A stretch of 13,993 bases of DNA from GCA-2733415 sp049614485 (GTDB taxonomy: Bacteria > Bacteroidota > Bacteroidia > Flavobacteriales > Flavobacteriaceae), in assembly GCA_049614485.1 (NCBI GenBank), contig JBMZDR010000036.1, positions 1 through 13,993 of the forward strand. Reading direction: 5' to 3'. How positions within the stretch are numbered: position 1 is the first letter of the stretch; each line of letters starts with the position of its first letter. Below the pieces are notes generated by a model. It was given only the letters and a program-made list of their open reading frames with translations, was not told the origin of the DNA and made no database searches. Made by a program: the position numbers and the translations under genes. Positions 4,968 through 11,486 of the stretch are shown piece by piece.

Positions 4968-5443
4968 CAAACGATATTAAATCATTAGAAAACAAATTTG
5001 TAAATAATATGGGTTCAGGTGTTGCGGCAGGTGCTAACCTGTTTGAGCTTGTTCGTACTACTATAAATAGTGAAGATGCAAGGCCATTAGCAAGTGCTAT
5101 AGCTAGACTATTAAATAAAGGTGATACGCAAGGTGTCACCGCTGTTAAGGCCATTGTGGGTGCTGTTTTCGTTGGTGCTAAACTCAAGAAAGCAAAAGAT
5201 AAAAAGACATTAATTCTTGATATTTCAAAAGCAGATGTGGATAATTTTGCGTATTCAAGATTTGCCGCGGCTATCCACCCTGATAGAAAATTGTCTTTAA
5301 GATCAACGCTAGTGAAAGAGGTTCTTAATAAGAAAAAACCTAGTAAAGTTGAATTGCCTAAAAGTGCTGAAGCGTTTGTTAAGCGAATGAATAAAGAGGG
5401 TTTCACTAAAGCGGCTGTCATTGCCGCAATCCAAGGGTTATAA
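4964..5443 (+). CDS. Hypothetical early protein, first rightward gene
   Basis: A 159-residue, mostly helical, basic soluble protein that I do not recognise. It opens MTNDIKSLENKFVNNMG, then has an Ala/Gly-rich helical stretch (SGVAAGANLFELVRTT, ARPLASAIARLLNKGD), a hydrophobic segment AVKAIVGAVFVGAKLKKAKD and a basic C-terminal half (RFAAAIHPDRKLSLRSTLVK to AAVIAAIQGL). A clear ribosome site, AGGAG at 4953-4957, fixes the start. As the first gene of the rightward arm it sits where phages place early host-takeover or regulatory proteins; that is inference from position. It is followed by a strong hairpin and then a chain of very small genes. Confidence 0.7.
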   Translation: MTNDIKSLENKFVNNMGSGVAAGANLFELVRTTINSEDARPLASAIARLLNKGDTQGVTAVKAIVGAVFVGAKLKKAKDKKTLILDISKADVDNFAYSRFAAAIHPDRKLSLRSTLVKEVLNKKKPSKVELPKSAEAFVKRMNKEGFTKAAVIAAIQGL

Positions 5444-5454
5444 GTTAGGAAAGT

Positions 5455-5488
5455 TATGCCAATCAGTTTCTCCCTACTGGTTGGCATA
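5455..5488 (+). terminator. Strong hairpin after the first rightward gene
   Basis: TATGCCAATCAG and CTGGTTGGCATA pair over 12 bp with a single G-U and a 10-base loop. The run downstream is CACGTTTTAAC, so the T-tract is short and offset. It may be a leaky terminator or attenuator, or an RNA-processing or stability element, because the next gene begins only 33 bases later. Confidence 0.5.
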
Positions 5489-5521
5489 CACGTTTTAACT
5501 TAAACAGTATAGGAAAATACT

Positions 5522-5668
5522 ATGACAAGTATAATTTTAAATGGATCGAAGTCGGGTGAATTATCAACAGAAATGGCGTGGCATTTTGCAAAGCAAGTTG
5601 TGTCTGGTGGTTCAACTATAACAATGTGGACTGACAAAGTTCTTTGTGTAACAAGTAGGGAGAAGTAA
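5522..5668 (+). CDS. Small hypothetical protein (48 aa)
   Basis: A 48-residue protein, MTSIILNGSKSGELSTEMAW at its start, then HFAKQVVSGGSTITMWTDKV and a short basic end. It looks like a compact alpha/beta miniprotein with no membrane segment. The start is preceded by AGGA, inside a possible small hairpin (AGTAT/ATACT) that could mask the ribosome site. It ends one base before the next gene starts, so it belongs to a tight rightward operon. Function unknown. Confidence 0.5.
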   Translation: MTSIILNGSKSGELSTEMAWHFAKQVVSGGSTITMWTDKVLCVTSREK

Positions 5669-5669
5669 A

Positions 5670-5810
5670 ATGACTGCACACCAGTTTTTTGAATTATGTA
5701 GTGCTTACTGCATCGAGCCAGATATTGCTCTGGAAAATGCTAATCTAAAAGAGGCCGTGGAATTAGGTCAATACCATAAAATTGAAACAATATTGAAAGA
5801 GGAATTTTAA
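5670..5810 (+). CDS. Small hypothetical protein (46 aa)
   Basis: 46 residues, MTAHQFFELCSAYCIEPDIA at the start and HKIETILKEEF at the end. It is an acidic helical protein. The pattern HQFFELC..Y.I.PD.ALEN followed by ILKEEF resembles very short conserved early proteins of marine podoviruses and cyanophages with no known role. GGGAG precedes the ATG at good distance, overlapping the end of the previous gene, and the next gene starts three bases after its stop. Confidence 0.55.
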   Translation: MTAHQFFELCSAYCIEPDIALENANLKEAVELGQYHKIETILKEEF

Positions 5811-5812
5811 TT

Positions 5813-6085
5813 ATGAAGTTATCACAAGTGGGTTCAGAAAGTGAACTAAACAAATGGTTTTTAAGAGTGTTGAAGTCAGGTGATCGTGATCAACGGCAGT
5901 ATTCAACAAAGTTATGGTTTGACTTGCATGACAAGTGGACAAATGCTTTTGAATTTGAAGGCCATGTTGACGGGACAACTGGTGTAGGTCGTATAACATT
6001 CGCTAATAATGTTTTAGCTGATGAAGTATTTTATGTATTAACAAATAATAACATTGATCGTAAATTGATCATGCAAATTAATTAA
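5813..6085 (+). CDS. Hypothetical protein (90 aa)
   Basis: A 90-residue soluble protein not recognised. It begins MKLSQVGSESELNKWFLRVL, has a charged middle (SGDRDQRQYSTKLWFDLHDK) and then beta-like segments (NAFEFEGHVDGTTGVGRITF) and a C-terminal helix. A GAGG ribosome site lies at the end of the preceding gene. Packed between two tiny genes with gaps of 2 and 10 bases, it is part of the early rightward operon. Confidence 0.6.
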   Translation: MKLSQVGSESELNKWFLRVLKSGDRDQRQYSTKLWFDLHDKWTNAFEFEGHVDGTTGVGRITFANNVLADEVFYVLTNNNIDRKLIMQIN

Positions 6086-6095
6086 GGAGAATAGT

Positions 6096-6491
6096 ATGAC
6101 ACATTTAGAGAAAGTAATTTTCGCAATAGATAACCCACATGATATACATCAGGTGGCATGTTTCACTAGGTTCATTGATACACAACGAGCCTTAAATAGA
6201 TTAACTGGTGGCGTGGTGCAATGCATAGGCCATTGGGAAGGTATTCTTGAGCCTTCATATATGATGAATGCAGTTGATTACTACGAGTTTGTCGAGAAGT
6301 CAGGCTATGTTACAAACCAAATCTGTGTCCTTCATGTTCCTGGTGATACAAGACAACCTTGCCATACTCAAACGTCATATGGCATGACTGAAAATGTTGG
6401 TCGTATGGTTAAAGTTGACAAGTCAGAATTAAACCTTGTCGATCCATGGACATATGTAATTAAAACAGAGGAGTATTTTCAATGTCTATAA
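6096..6491 (+). CDS. Hypothetical protein (131 aa)
   Basis: A 131-residue soluble protein, not recognised. An N-terminal segment (LEKVIFAIDNPHDIHQVACF) is followed by RFIDTQRALNRLTGGVVQCI, a centre with several His and Tyr residues (GHWEGILEPSYMMNAVDYYE) and a C-terminal part VDPWTYVIKTEEYFQCL. The scattered Cys and His do not form a clear metal motif. AAGGAGA precedes the ATG. Its last ten bases overlap the start of the next gene, whose AGAGGAG ribosome site lies within this gene. Confidence 0.6.
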   Translation: MTHLEKVIFAIDNPHDIHQVACFTRFIDTQRALNRLTGGVVQCIGHWEGILEPSYMMNAVDYYEFVEKSGYVTNQICVLHVPGDTRQPCHTQTSYGMTENVGRMVKVDKSELNLVDPWTYVIKTEEYFQCL

Positions 6492-6673
6492 AAGATAAAT
6501 CAGACGAATATAATCGTGGCTTTCTACACGCTTTAGATGAAGCCGAACATATGCTTTCTATAGACGTGGTGCATAGCATCTCGTCATTCAGATTTGACCC
6601 ACCTGATAGTGATTATCAACGTGGGTTTTTACACGCAATGGAAAGTTACTATCAATCTTTAGGAAGGGTATAA
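6482..6673 (+). CDS. Small protein with internal RGFLHA duplication
   Basis: 63 residues holding two copies of one short helix motif: DEYNRGFLHALDEAE (8-22) and SDYQRGFLHAMESYY (43-57), 35 residues apart. This points to an internal duplication that makes a two-repeat helical protein. Function unknown. The start ATG lies inside the end of the previous gene, with AGAGGAG eight bases upstream (6467-6473), and the next gene starts two bases after the stop. Confidence 0.6.
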   Translation: MSIKDKSDEYNRGFLHALDEAEHMLSIDVVHSISSFRFDPPDSDYQRGFLHAMESYYQSLGRV

Positions 6674-6674
6674 A

Positions 6675-6974
6675 ATGGAAACTACTATGAAAGCGTGGCA
6701 AGCTAATTCAATTTTGGATACGCTAGAAGATTATCTTGAAGTACCTACTATACCAGAGGACTTAAACGAGATGGCCGATAAAATCTTTGAAAAGGATGTT
6801 GATAGAGTTTTCTATGAAGTAGAGATCATAGAGAGTGATGGAGAGTATGCTTACACTATAGACCTTCACTTTACAGACTATATCATGGAAGCTATAGATG
6901 TTCGTGATAGGTGGGTAAAACGTGGCTGTCAAGTCTTTGTAACTAAAATAACTCATGAAAGGGTTAATCTATGA
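6675..6974 (+). CDS. Hypothetical protein, paralogue A of a tandem pair
   Basis: 99 residues. The C-terminal half (about 47-99) contains TIDLHFTDYIMEAIDVRDRW and VTKITHERVNL and is clearly homologous to the C-terminal half of the next gene. The N-terminal half (AWQANSILDTLEDYLEVPT...) is different. This suggests a duplicated beta-alpha-beta domain with swapped or diverged N-terminal part. The next gene begins in its stop codon (ATGA). Function unknown; the acidic character and lack of any signal peptide suggest a cytoplasmic protein. Confidence 0.6.
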   Translation: METTMKAWQANSILDTLEDYLEVPTIPEDLNEMADKIFEKDVDRVFYEVEIIESDGEYAYTIDLHFTDYIMEAIDVRDRWVKRGCQVFVTKITHERVNL

Positions 6975-7264
6975 ACAGAAAGAAAGTATTAGAATACCTC
7001 GTGAGTGAGGACATTCCAGCCGTTGATTTAATTGTTGAACTACTTAATAAAGATGAGACATTGATCGACTTAATTATTAAAAGTGACAGTGCAAAAGTTA
7101 AATATGAGTTGATAATATCTGAAGTTTCAGGAGGGTATTCCTCTGTTATAGATGTACACTTCACTGACTATCTTGTCGAAGCTATGGATATTAAAGATAG
7201 GTGGACTAGCCGTGGTGCATTTGTTGAGGTAAATAAGATAACAACTGAAAGGTTAAACCTATGA
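6971..7264 (+). CDS. Hypothetical protein, paralogue B of a tandem pair
   Basis: 97 residues. The C-terminal half contains VIDVHFTDYLVEAMDIKDRW and VNKITTERLNL, matching the same positions of the upstream paralogue (HFTDY, EA-D-DRW, KIT-ER-NL shared). The N-terminal half is a separate acidic helical region (VLEYLVSEDIPAVDLIVELL). Both paralogues end with the same junction: an AAAGG-type ribosome site inside the last codons, then ATGA overlapping with the following gene. The duplication therefore copied the translation-coupling signal as well. Confidence 0.6.
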   Translation: MNRKKVLEYLVSEDIPAVDLIVELLNKDETLIDLIIKSDSAKVKYELIISEVSGGYSSVIDVHFTDYLVEAMDIKDRWTSRGAFVEVNKITTERLNL

Positions 7265-7467
7265 TAGCTAGTAGAGAAAATCTAAGTCATATGCTAGGCA
7301 GAGTGAACCTAGAAACTGGTAGCCATCTTAGAGTGCAAGATAACTTAGGTGGTGTTCGTATTTATGAAGGAGATGAAGAACCGCCTAGATACTTAACTGA
7401 AACTATCCCTATTGATAATGCTATTGCATATCTTGAAGGATGCCTATATAATCATTATTTAAACTAA
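7261..7467 (+). CDS. Small hypothetical protein (68 aa)
   Basis: A 68-residue soluble protein, MIASRENLSHMLGRVNLETG at its start, with a beta-like middle (HLRVQDNLGGVRIYEGDEEP) and a C-terminal helix (IDNAIAYLEGCLYNHYL). Not recognised. It is coupled to paralogue B by an ATGA overlap and is followed after 10 bases by the secreted-protein gene, which has its own AAGGAG site. Confidence 0.5.
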   Translation: MIASRENLSHMLGRVNLETGSHLRVQDNLGGVRIYEGDEEPPRYLTETIPIDNAIAYLEGCLYNHYLN

Positions 7468-7477
7468 GGAGTGTAAT

Positions 7478-7771
7478 ATGAATAATTTAATTAAAATAAC
7501 TGCGGTACTATTAACAACACTAGGATCGGCTAGTTACTCTGCTCAAGTTATGGTAGGGTCTGCTATAGATGGTGAAGTAATAAACAAAACAGATTTACTT
7601 CCAATGCCCAATATATCTTGTGACTTAGCTGTTGATATAATTGAACAGAACTTAAAATCTACGCCTGTAGGTTGGTTACGTTTTGAATTTCATTCAAGAG
7701 ATGGAAAGTTTATGAGATACAATGCTAAAAAGAATGGTATAGACTATATGGTCATATGCCTTGAAGACTAA
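7478..7771 (+). CDS. Small secreted (periplasmic) protein with signal peptide
   Basis: 97 residues. Residues 1-22 form a classic Sec signal peptide: K6 in the n-region, a hydrophobic core ITAVLLTTLG and a probable cleavage after GSA (18) or YSA (22). There is no lipobox Cys. The mature part, about 75 residues, has two Cys (C48 and C94) that could form a disulfide in the periplasm, a WLRFEFHSRDGKFMRYNAKK strand-rich core and an acidic end. Secreted early phage proteins often act in superinfection exclusion or envelope modification; that is a guess from location. The start is supported by AAGGAG. Confidence 0.6.
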   Translation: MNNLIKITAVLLTTLGSASYSAQVMVGSAIDGEVINKTDLLPMPNISCDLAVDIIEQNLKSTPVGWLRFEFHSRDGKFMRYNAKKNGIDYMVICLED

Positions 7772-7815
7772 CTAAATATAACTGTATTAATTATAACATA
7801 GGAAAGGATTATATT

Positions 7816-9357
7816 ATGAAACAGTATATGGAAATATCACCAAGTGAATACCATGAGATAATAAAGGTTAAAGATCATATTAATGATGAATTACCATCTT
7901 ATAATTTTACTTTATACTATTACGCTTGCCCTAACTTCGGTATAAATAGTTGGAGACGTTATCACGAGATGGACTACGCACCAGATGTTAGACCAATACT
8001 ATCTGAGGCAGATATCTATGGTGCTATCTACATACACACTAGAGATAGTGTCCTAGAAGCTTTTGTTGACTCTAAGTATGGTTCACTTGAAGACATTACC
8101 GAGGCACTTATTTCTAGTGAAGAAACTAAGTTTGATCAGACTAGTGCTTTAGCTGAGTTCTTAAAGGGTACTACTGACAAAGAGTACAACATGCTAAGCA
8201 ACTCTGTACTAAATTGGTCAGATATTACTAAGATATTATCTATCTTTAACCCTACTGAGTGTCCTAAGACTAAAGGTCATATAGCTATGTACCTTACACA
8301 TAAGGACAAGCTTAGAGAACGTGTAACAAGTATGAAGAGTGGCAAGGCCATTCGCCGTATGTTTGCTCATCTTAGTAATCAACACGTAGCTAGTATTGTT
8401 GAAGATTACATCGAGCATACATCACCTCGTGACTTTACTCTGGTGTACTCTGAGGATACGCTAGATTTCGTGACAGCTTACGAGCATTCTACAGTGTCTT
8501 ACCGCAACCCACGACTAGCGTGTGAACGTAAGAATTTAGCTACATCTTGTATGCAAAAAGTCGGAAGACACGATGACTATCACAAAGAGGGTACTTACTA
8601 CAGCGTAGCAGAAGCCTATGCCTCTGGTGATTTCGGTATTCTATACGTTAAGGATGAGAAAAACCACATTGCAGGGCGTGTAGTTATCGGCATACATCGC
8701 ATCGGTACTGACGTTAGGTATGTTCACCAATCTATGTATGGTGCTTGTGAACAGTCATTAGGTATGATGCAAGAGTACCTAGATAATATCGGTTCTACAT
8801 TTCATAATGAGAGTCATGGAGGATGGTGTGGCCTAAAACTTAAAGTTGTAGGCGATACGTATGACCCTATTGTACCTTATGTAGATGGTGAGTACAGAGC
8901 AGACTTAACCCCTGATAATAAGTTCTTTGTACTATCTGATGATGGTGAGTATTCACTGACTGAAACAGATGGCACTGCATTTACTGGTCAACTGTGTGAA
9001 TGTTGTCATGATTTAGAGAATGAGTTAATATCTACACCTGATGGAGACTCTTATTGTCAGTATTGCTTTGATGGGAACTACACTGAATGTGAAGTTACTA
9101 ATCAGACTATACACAATGAAGACAGTGTGTATGCTTACATGGTTGTAGGTAAAGATCACAACGGCGTTGAGATGTACCAAGAAGTAGACATGCACATGGA
9201 CGAATCAGTATACATCGAGTTTACTGAGGAGTACTGGTACATTGGAGATTGTATTCTCCATGAGCCTAGTCAAGAATATATACCTTCTCATATATACAAA
9301 GACTACATCGACTACTATGAACAACAACAATCAGAATTAGAATTGGAAGAAGCATGA
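7816..9357 (+). CDS. Large phage protein with SCM-type domain and C-terminal zinc ribbon
   Basis: 513 residues. N-terminal helical region about 1-200. The central domain (about 205-360) has LATSCMQ (241-247), YASGDFGILYVKDEKNHIAG (268-287), YG-C (308-311), GLKLKVV (339-345) and PIVPYVDG (351-358). This order (SCM, then YA-GD-x-Y, aRvv, G-rL, PYvDG) resembles a large phage protein type of unknown function seen in diverse tailed phages; I recognise the pattern but have no functional name. A Cys cluster C394, C396, C397, C414, C417 and C425 makes a probable zinc-binding ribbon. The C-terminal tail is acidic, Tyr- and Gln-rich. AGGAAAGGA precedes the ATG. The stop overlaps the start of the metallopeptidase gene (ATGA), so the two are co-translated and may act together. 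Confidence 0.6.
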   Translation: MKQYMEISPSEYHEIIKVKDHINDELPSYNFTLYYYACPNFGINSWRRYHEMDYAPDVRPILSEADIYGAIYIHTRDSVLEAFVDSKYGSLEDITEALISSEETKFDQTSALAEFLKGTTDKEYNMLSNSVLNWSDITKILSIFNPTECPKTKGHIAMYLTHKDKLRERVTSMKSGKAIRRMFAHLSNQHVASIVEDYIEHTSPRDFTLVYSEDTLDFVTAYEHSTVSYRNPRLACERKNLATSCMQKVGRHDDYHKEGTYYSVAEAYASGDFGILYVKDEKNHIAGRVVIGIHRIGTDVRYVHQSMYGACEQSLGMMQEYLDNIGSTFHNESHGGWCGLKLKVVGDTYDPIVPYVDGEYRADLTPDNKFFVLSDDGEYSLTETDGTAFTGQLCECCHDLENELISTPDGDSYCQYCFDGNYTECEVTNQTIHNEDSVYAYMVVGKDHNGVEMYQEVDMHMDESVYIEFTEEYWYIGDCILHEPSQEYIPSHIYKDYIDYYEQQQSELELEEA

Positions 9358-10334
9358 ATAAATTCGATAGAATACAACAGCTAGTTACAATGATGTCGTA
9401 CAAGCGTCCTGCTTATAGTGCATCAGAAAAAGCTTTTGCTGATCGGTTCTTATTACCTGTCTTTGGTAATCCTGATAGATTTGGTAACTTTATTCATGTT
9501 ATAGGTGATAAACCTGATACATTATTTGCAGCTCATTATGATACAGTTCACAAGACTGAGGGTATGCAAGGTGTTACGATGGATCATACAACTGGTATCA
9601 TGAGTAAGACTAAGAAGGATACTGAGTGTCTTGGTGCTGATTGCACTACTGGTGTTTGGTTACAGCTTAACATGATCAAAGCAGGTGTCGAAGGTGTCTA
9701 TGTTTGTCACGCCGCAGAGGAGATTGGTGGCCTAGGCTCAAGAGGTATTGTTGAAGACTACTTAGAAAACAATCCTCATGGTAAGTACGCTTGGTTAGAT
9801 TATATCAAATCTGTCATATCTTTTGATAGACTAGGTACTACTAGTGTAGTAACTCATCAGACAGGTGAACGTACTTGTAGTGATATCTTTGCTTACTCTT
9901 TGATTGACATACTAGGTCATCAATGGAACTACGAACTTGACAAGTATGGAGTTTATACAGACTCTATGGAATATGCAGAAATAATACCAGAGTGTACTAA
10001 TATTAGTGTTGGATATTACAATCAACACACACCTAGAGAGACACAAGACGTATTCTTTGCACTAGACCTGCTTGAGAAGCTCATACAAGCCGACTGGGGG
10101 CGGTTAGAGATAGAACGTGAACCTACCCCCTTGAACATATGGAACAGCCATGAGGAGCAAGATATGGATGTCAAAGAAATTATAGAAATTGAAGCTATCG
10201 AGAGATTGATAGTTGACCACCCTAAACGTCTAGCAGAAATGCTATACGACCTAAACTTAGATGTAGAATTATTAGTAGAACATCTACAGCTAGATCATTT
10301 TCAAACAGCTTATTACAGAAGGAATTATCACTAA
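9354..10334 (+). CDS. Co-catalytic zinc metallopeptidase (M20/M28/M42-like)
   Basis: 326 residues. The full set of di-zinc aminopeptidase residues is visible: H61 and D63 (AAHYDTV), bridging D96 (GADCTTG), catalytic E122 and ligand E123 (AAEEIGGLGSRG), D158 (SFDRLG) and H225 (NQHTPRE). The fold should be the M28/M20/M42 peptidase core (about 1-245). The last 60-80 residues are an extra helical tail with IEAIERLIVDH and LNLDVELLVEHLQLDHFQ. No signal peptide, so it acts inside the cell. Substrate unknown: peptide trimming, amino-acid recycling and processing of a phage or host protein are all possible. It is translationally coupled to the upstream zinc-ribbon protein, and the next gene overlaps its stop by one base (TAATG). 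Confidence 0.8.
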   Translation: MNKFDRIQQLVTMMSYKRPAYSASEKAFADRFLLPVFGNPDRFGNFIHVIGDKPDTLFAAHYDTVHKTEGMQGVTMDHTTGIMSKTKKDTECLGADCTTGVWLQLNMIKAGVEGVYVCHAAEEIGGLGSRGIVEDYLENNPHGKYAWLDYIKSVISFDRLGTTSVVTHQTGERTCSDIFAYSLIDILGHQWNYELDKYGVYTDSMEYAEIIPECTNISVGYYNQHTPRETQDVFFALDLLEKLIQADWGRLEIEREPTPLNIWNSHEEQDMDVKEIIEIEAIERLIVDHPKRLAEMLYDLNLDVELLVEHLQLDHFQTAYYRRNYH

Positions 10335-10534
10335 TGTCATTTACTTATATCGTAGAAATCAAACAAAACAAATACCTAGTGGAGTCAACAACCACTAGTT
10401 CACTGTCTAAGGCAGTATCTTATGCTGAGAAGAACACTCTTGTAGGCGACTTAGTTGTCGTCTCGGAGGGTTACGAAGGCTCAGACGGAGTCGTTGAGGG
10501 GGTTGACCACGTAACTTCTTGGTACGTTGATTAA
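10334..10534 (+). CDS. Small hypothetical protein (66 aa)
   Basis: A 66-residue protein with a beta-rich start (SFTYIVEIKQNKYLVESTTT), a helix (SLSKAVSYAEKNTLVGDLVV) and an acidic end (DGVVEGVDHVTSWYVD). Not recognised. It starts in the stop codon of the peptidase gene (TAATG) with AGAAGGAA upstream, so it is the last gene of this transcription block before a new promoter. Confidence 0.5.
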   Translation: MSFTYIVEIKQNKYLVESTTTSSLSKAVSYAEKNTLVGDLVVVSEGYEGSDGVVEGVDHVTSWYVD

Positions 10535-10542
10535 AATAATGC

Positions 10543-10571
10543 TTGACAAGCTATTCAAGTATCGTTACAAT
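10543..10571 (+). promoter_or_regulatory. Internal rightward sigma-70-type promoter
   Basis: TTGACA (perfect -35, 10543-10548), 17-base spacer, TACAAT (10566-10571). It stands in the 137-base gap after the peptidase block and drives the zinc-ribbon gene at 10672 and those after it. The operator-like elements at 10585-10660 lie just downstream. Confidence 0.8.
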
Positions 10572-10584
10572 ACAACTTGTTGTT

Positions 10585-10597
10585 ATACTTTAAGTAT
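10585..10597 (+). promoter_or_regulatory. Operator-like element ATACTTTAAGTAT, copy 3
   Basis: Reverse complement of ATACTTAAAGTAT (3627-3639), an exact 13-base match. It starts 13 bases after the -10 box of the rightward promoter, in the same orientation relative to transcription as copy 2 at the middle leftward promoter. Confidence 0.5.
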
Positions 10598-10638
10598 TAA
10601 CTAATATTATCTTACTAAAGATATAGGAGATAAGTATT

Positions 10639-10660
10639 ACTTAAAGTATACTTAATGTAT
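10639..10660 (+). promoter_or_regulatory. Operator-like element copy 4 plus overlapping variant
   Basis: ACTTAAAGTAT (10639-10649) overlaps a near-copy, ATACTTAATGTAT (10648-10660), directly before the AGGAG ribosome site of the gene at 10672. Binding here could also block translation or transcription of that gene. Confidence 0.45.
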
Positions 10661-10671
10661 AGGAGAGTTAC

Positions 10672-10881
10672 ATGAAAGAAACTAAACAATACACCTGCAC
10701 AACCTGTTACTCCAACGACTTACAATGGAGAGCATTTGTCTCTTGGGATTACATCGCTCAAGAAATGGTTATAGATGAGGTAAGTGAAGACATAGCTAAT
10801 GAAGCATACTGCTTTGAATGTGGTCAAGATGTAGAAGTAGAAACAACAACAATCATTCACAGAATAATAGGAGATTACTAG
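10672..10881 (+). CDS. Small zinc-ribbon protein
   Basis: 69 residues with two CxxC knuckles: C9-x2-C12 (YTCTTCYS) and C47-x2-C50 (AYCFECGQ), separated by a hydrophobic/acidic linker with SWDYIAQEMVIDEVSEDIAN. This is the pattern of small zinc-ribbon proteins frequent in marine phage early regions; they are presumed to touch nucleic acid or a protein partner, but no role is established. It is the first gene after the internal promoter at 10543 and has a strong GGAGAG site. Confidence 0.65.
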   Translation: MKETKQYTCTTCYSNDLQWRAFVSWDYIAQEMVIDEVSEDIANEAYCFECGQDVEVETTTIIHRIIGDY

Positions 10882-11199
10882 TTGAAGTTATATACAAACA
10901 ACAAAGGACAATGGGTAGGCACTCAGGCAGATGCAAAGAAGTTAGGTAAGTTTACAAACCCTGACGTACCAGTAGATAAGAAAGGTCTACTAGAATTTCT
11001 CAACACCAATAGTGTTGGTACTACTATGCAAGAATTAGAGCCAGTACAAATCATTAAGAAACCAGATAAAAAGAAACCTAGAGAAGGTTCTTGGGATACA
11101 TTCAACAATGTACGTGACCACCTTGAGACTTGTAGTGCCAATGATTTAAACACTGCACTGTCAATCATTACTAACCGACTGCACGATTTTATTAAATAG
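10882..11199 (+). CDS. Hypothetical protein with TTG start
   Basis: 105 residues. The start is a TTG right after the TAG of the previous gene; AGGAG (10869-10873) lies eight bases upstream, so the rare start is well supported. The N-terminal motif MKLYTNNKGQWVGTQADAKKL and the segment VDKKGLLEFLN recall short conserved proteins of marine podoviruses and cyanophages. A basic linker (KKPDKKKPREGSWDTF) joins it to a C-terminal helical part (HLETCSANDLNTALSIITNR). Function unknown. Confidence 0.6.
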   Translation: MKLYTNNKGQWVGTQADAKKLGKFTNPDVPVDKKGLLEFLNTNSVGTTMQELEPVQIIKKPDKKKPREGSWDTFNNVRDHLETCSANDLNTALSIITNRLHDFIK

Positions 11200-11208
11200 G
11201 AATATAAA

Positions 11209-11400
11209 ATGATAGTTGACCCAATCCTAGTAGGGCTAGGTATACTCGTAGGCATTGTCGTCTATCAACAGTTCGTTATAAGAAACTTACAGATTGATGT
11301 CGATGATATAATAGCTGATGTTGATAACGTGATAACTGGTCACAACAACTTAGTTAGAGCTATAGTAGACTTATCCAACAAAGACATGATAGATAAATAA
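11209..11400 (+). CDS. Small single-pass membrane protein
   Basis: 63 residues: a hydrophobic segment at about 5-24 (PILVGLGILVGIVVYQQFVI), then a polar, mostly acidic helical tail (DVDDIIADVDNVITGHNNLV). This resembles a small N-terminal-anchor inner-membrane protein. Role unknown. AGGAA lies upstream. It is followed by a terminator-like hairpin and is the last gene before the tRNA. Confidence 0.55.
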   Translation: MIVDPILVGLGILVGIVVYQQFVIRNLQIDVDDIIADVDNVITGHNNLVRAIVDLSNKDMIDK

Positions 11401-11402
11401 TT

Positions 11403-11432
11403 AAGAGGGGGGCTTTACATAGTTCCCCTTTT
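11403..11432 (+). terminator. Rho-independent terminator-like hairpin
   Basis: AAGAGGGG (11403-11410) and CCCCTTTT (11425-11432) can pair over 8 bp (one G-U), followed by TTACTTT. It closes the preceding transcription block. Its loop contains the -35 box of the promoter that serves the tRNA. Confidence 0.6.
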
Positions 11433-11442
11433 ACTTTATAAT
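11414..11442 (+). promoter_or_regulatory. Rightward promoter for tRNA-Trp and thyX
   Basis: TTTACA (11414-11419), 17-base spacer, TATAAT (11437-11442, perfect -10). The -35 lies in the loop of the terminator hairpin and the spacer covers its 3' arm. The start point would be near 11450, about 40 bases before the tRNA. Confidence 0.75.
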
Positions 11443-11486
11443 AGTACACATACTGTTATTACAAATACTTACTGAGTGTTTTTAAT

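Noticed and set aside
4939..5487. A 182-codon minus-strand frame opposite the first rightward gene
   Set aside because: It is antisense to a plus-strand gene with a good AGGAG site, has no ribosome site of its own, and its start falls inside the strong hairpin at 5455-5488.
7777..7797. TATAAC boxes before the 513-residue gene as a promoter
   Set aside because: The only TTGAAG upstream is 10 or 25 bases away from them, so spacing does not fit a sigma-70 promoter.
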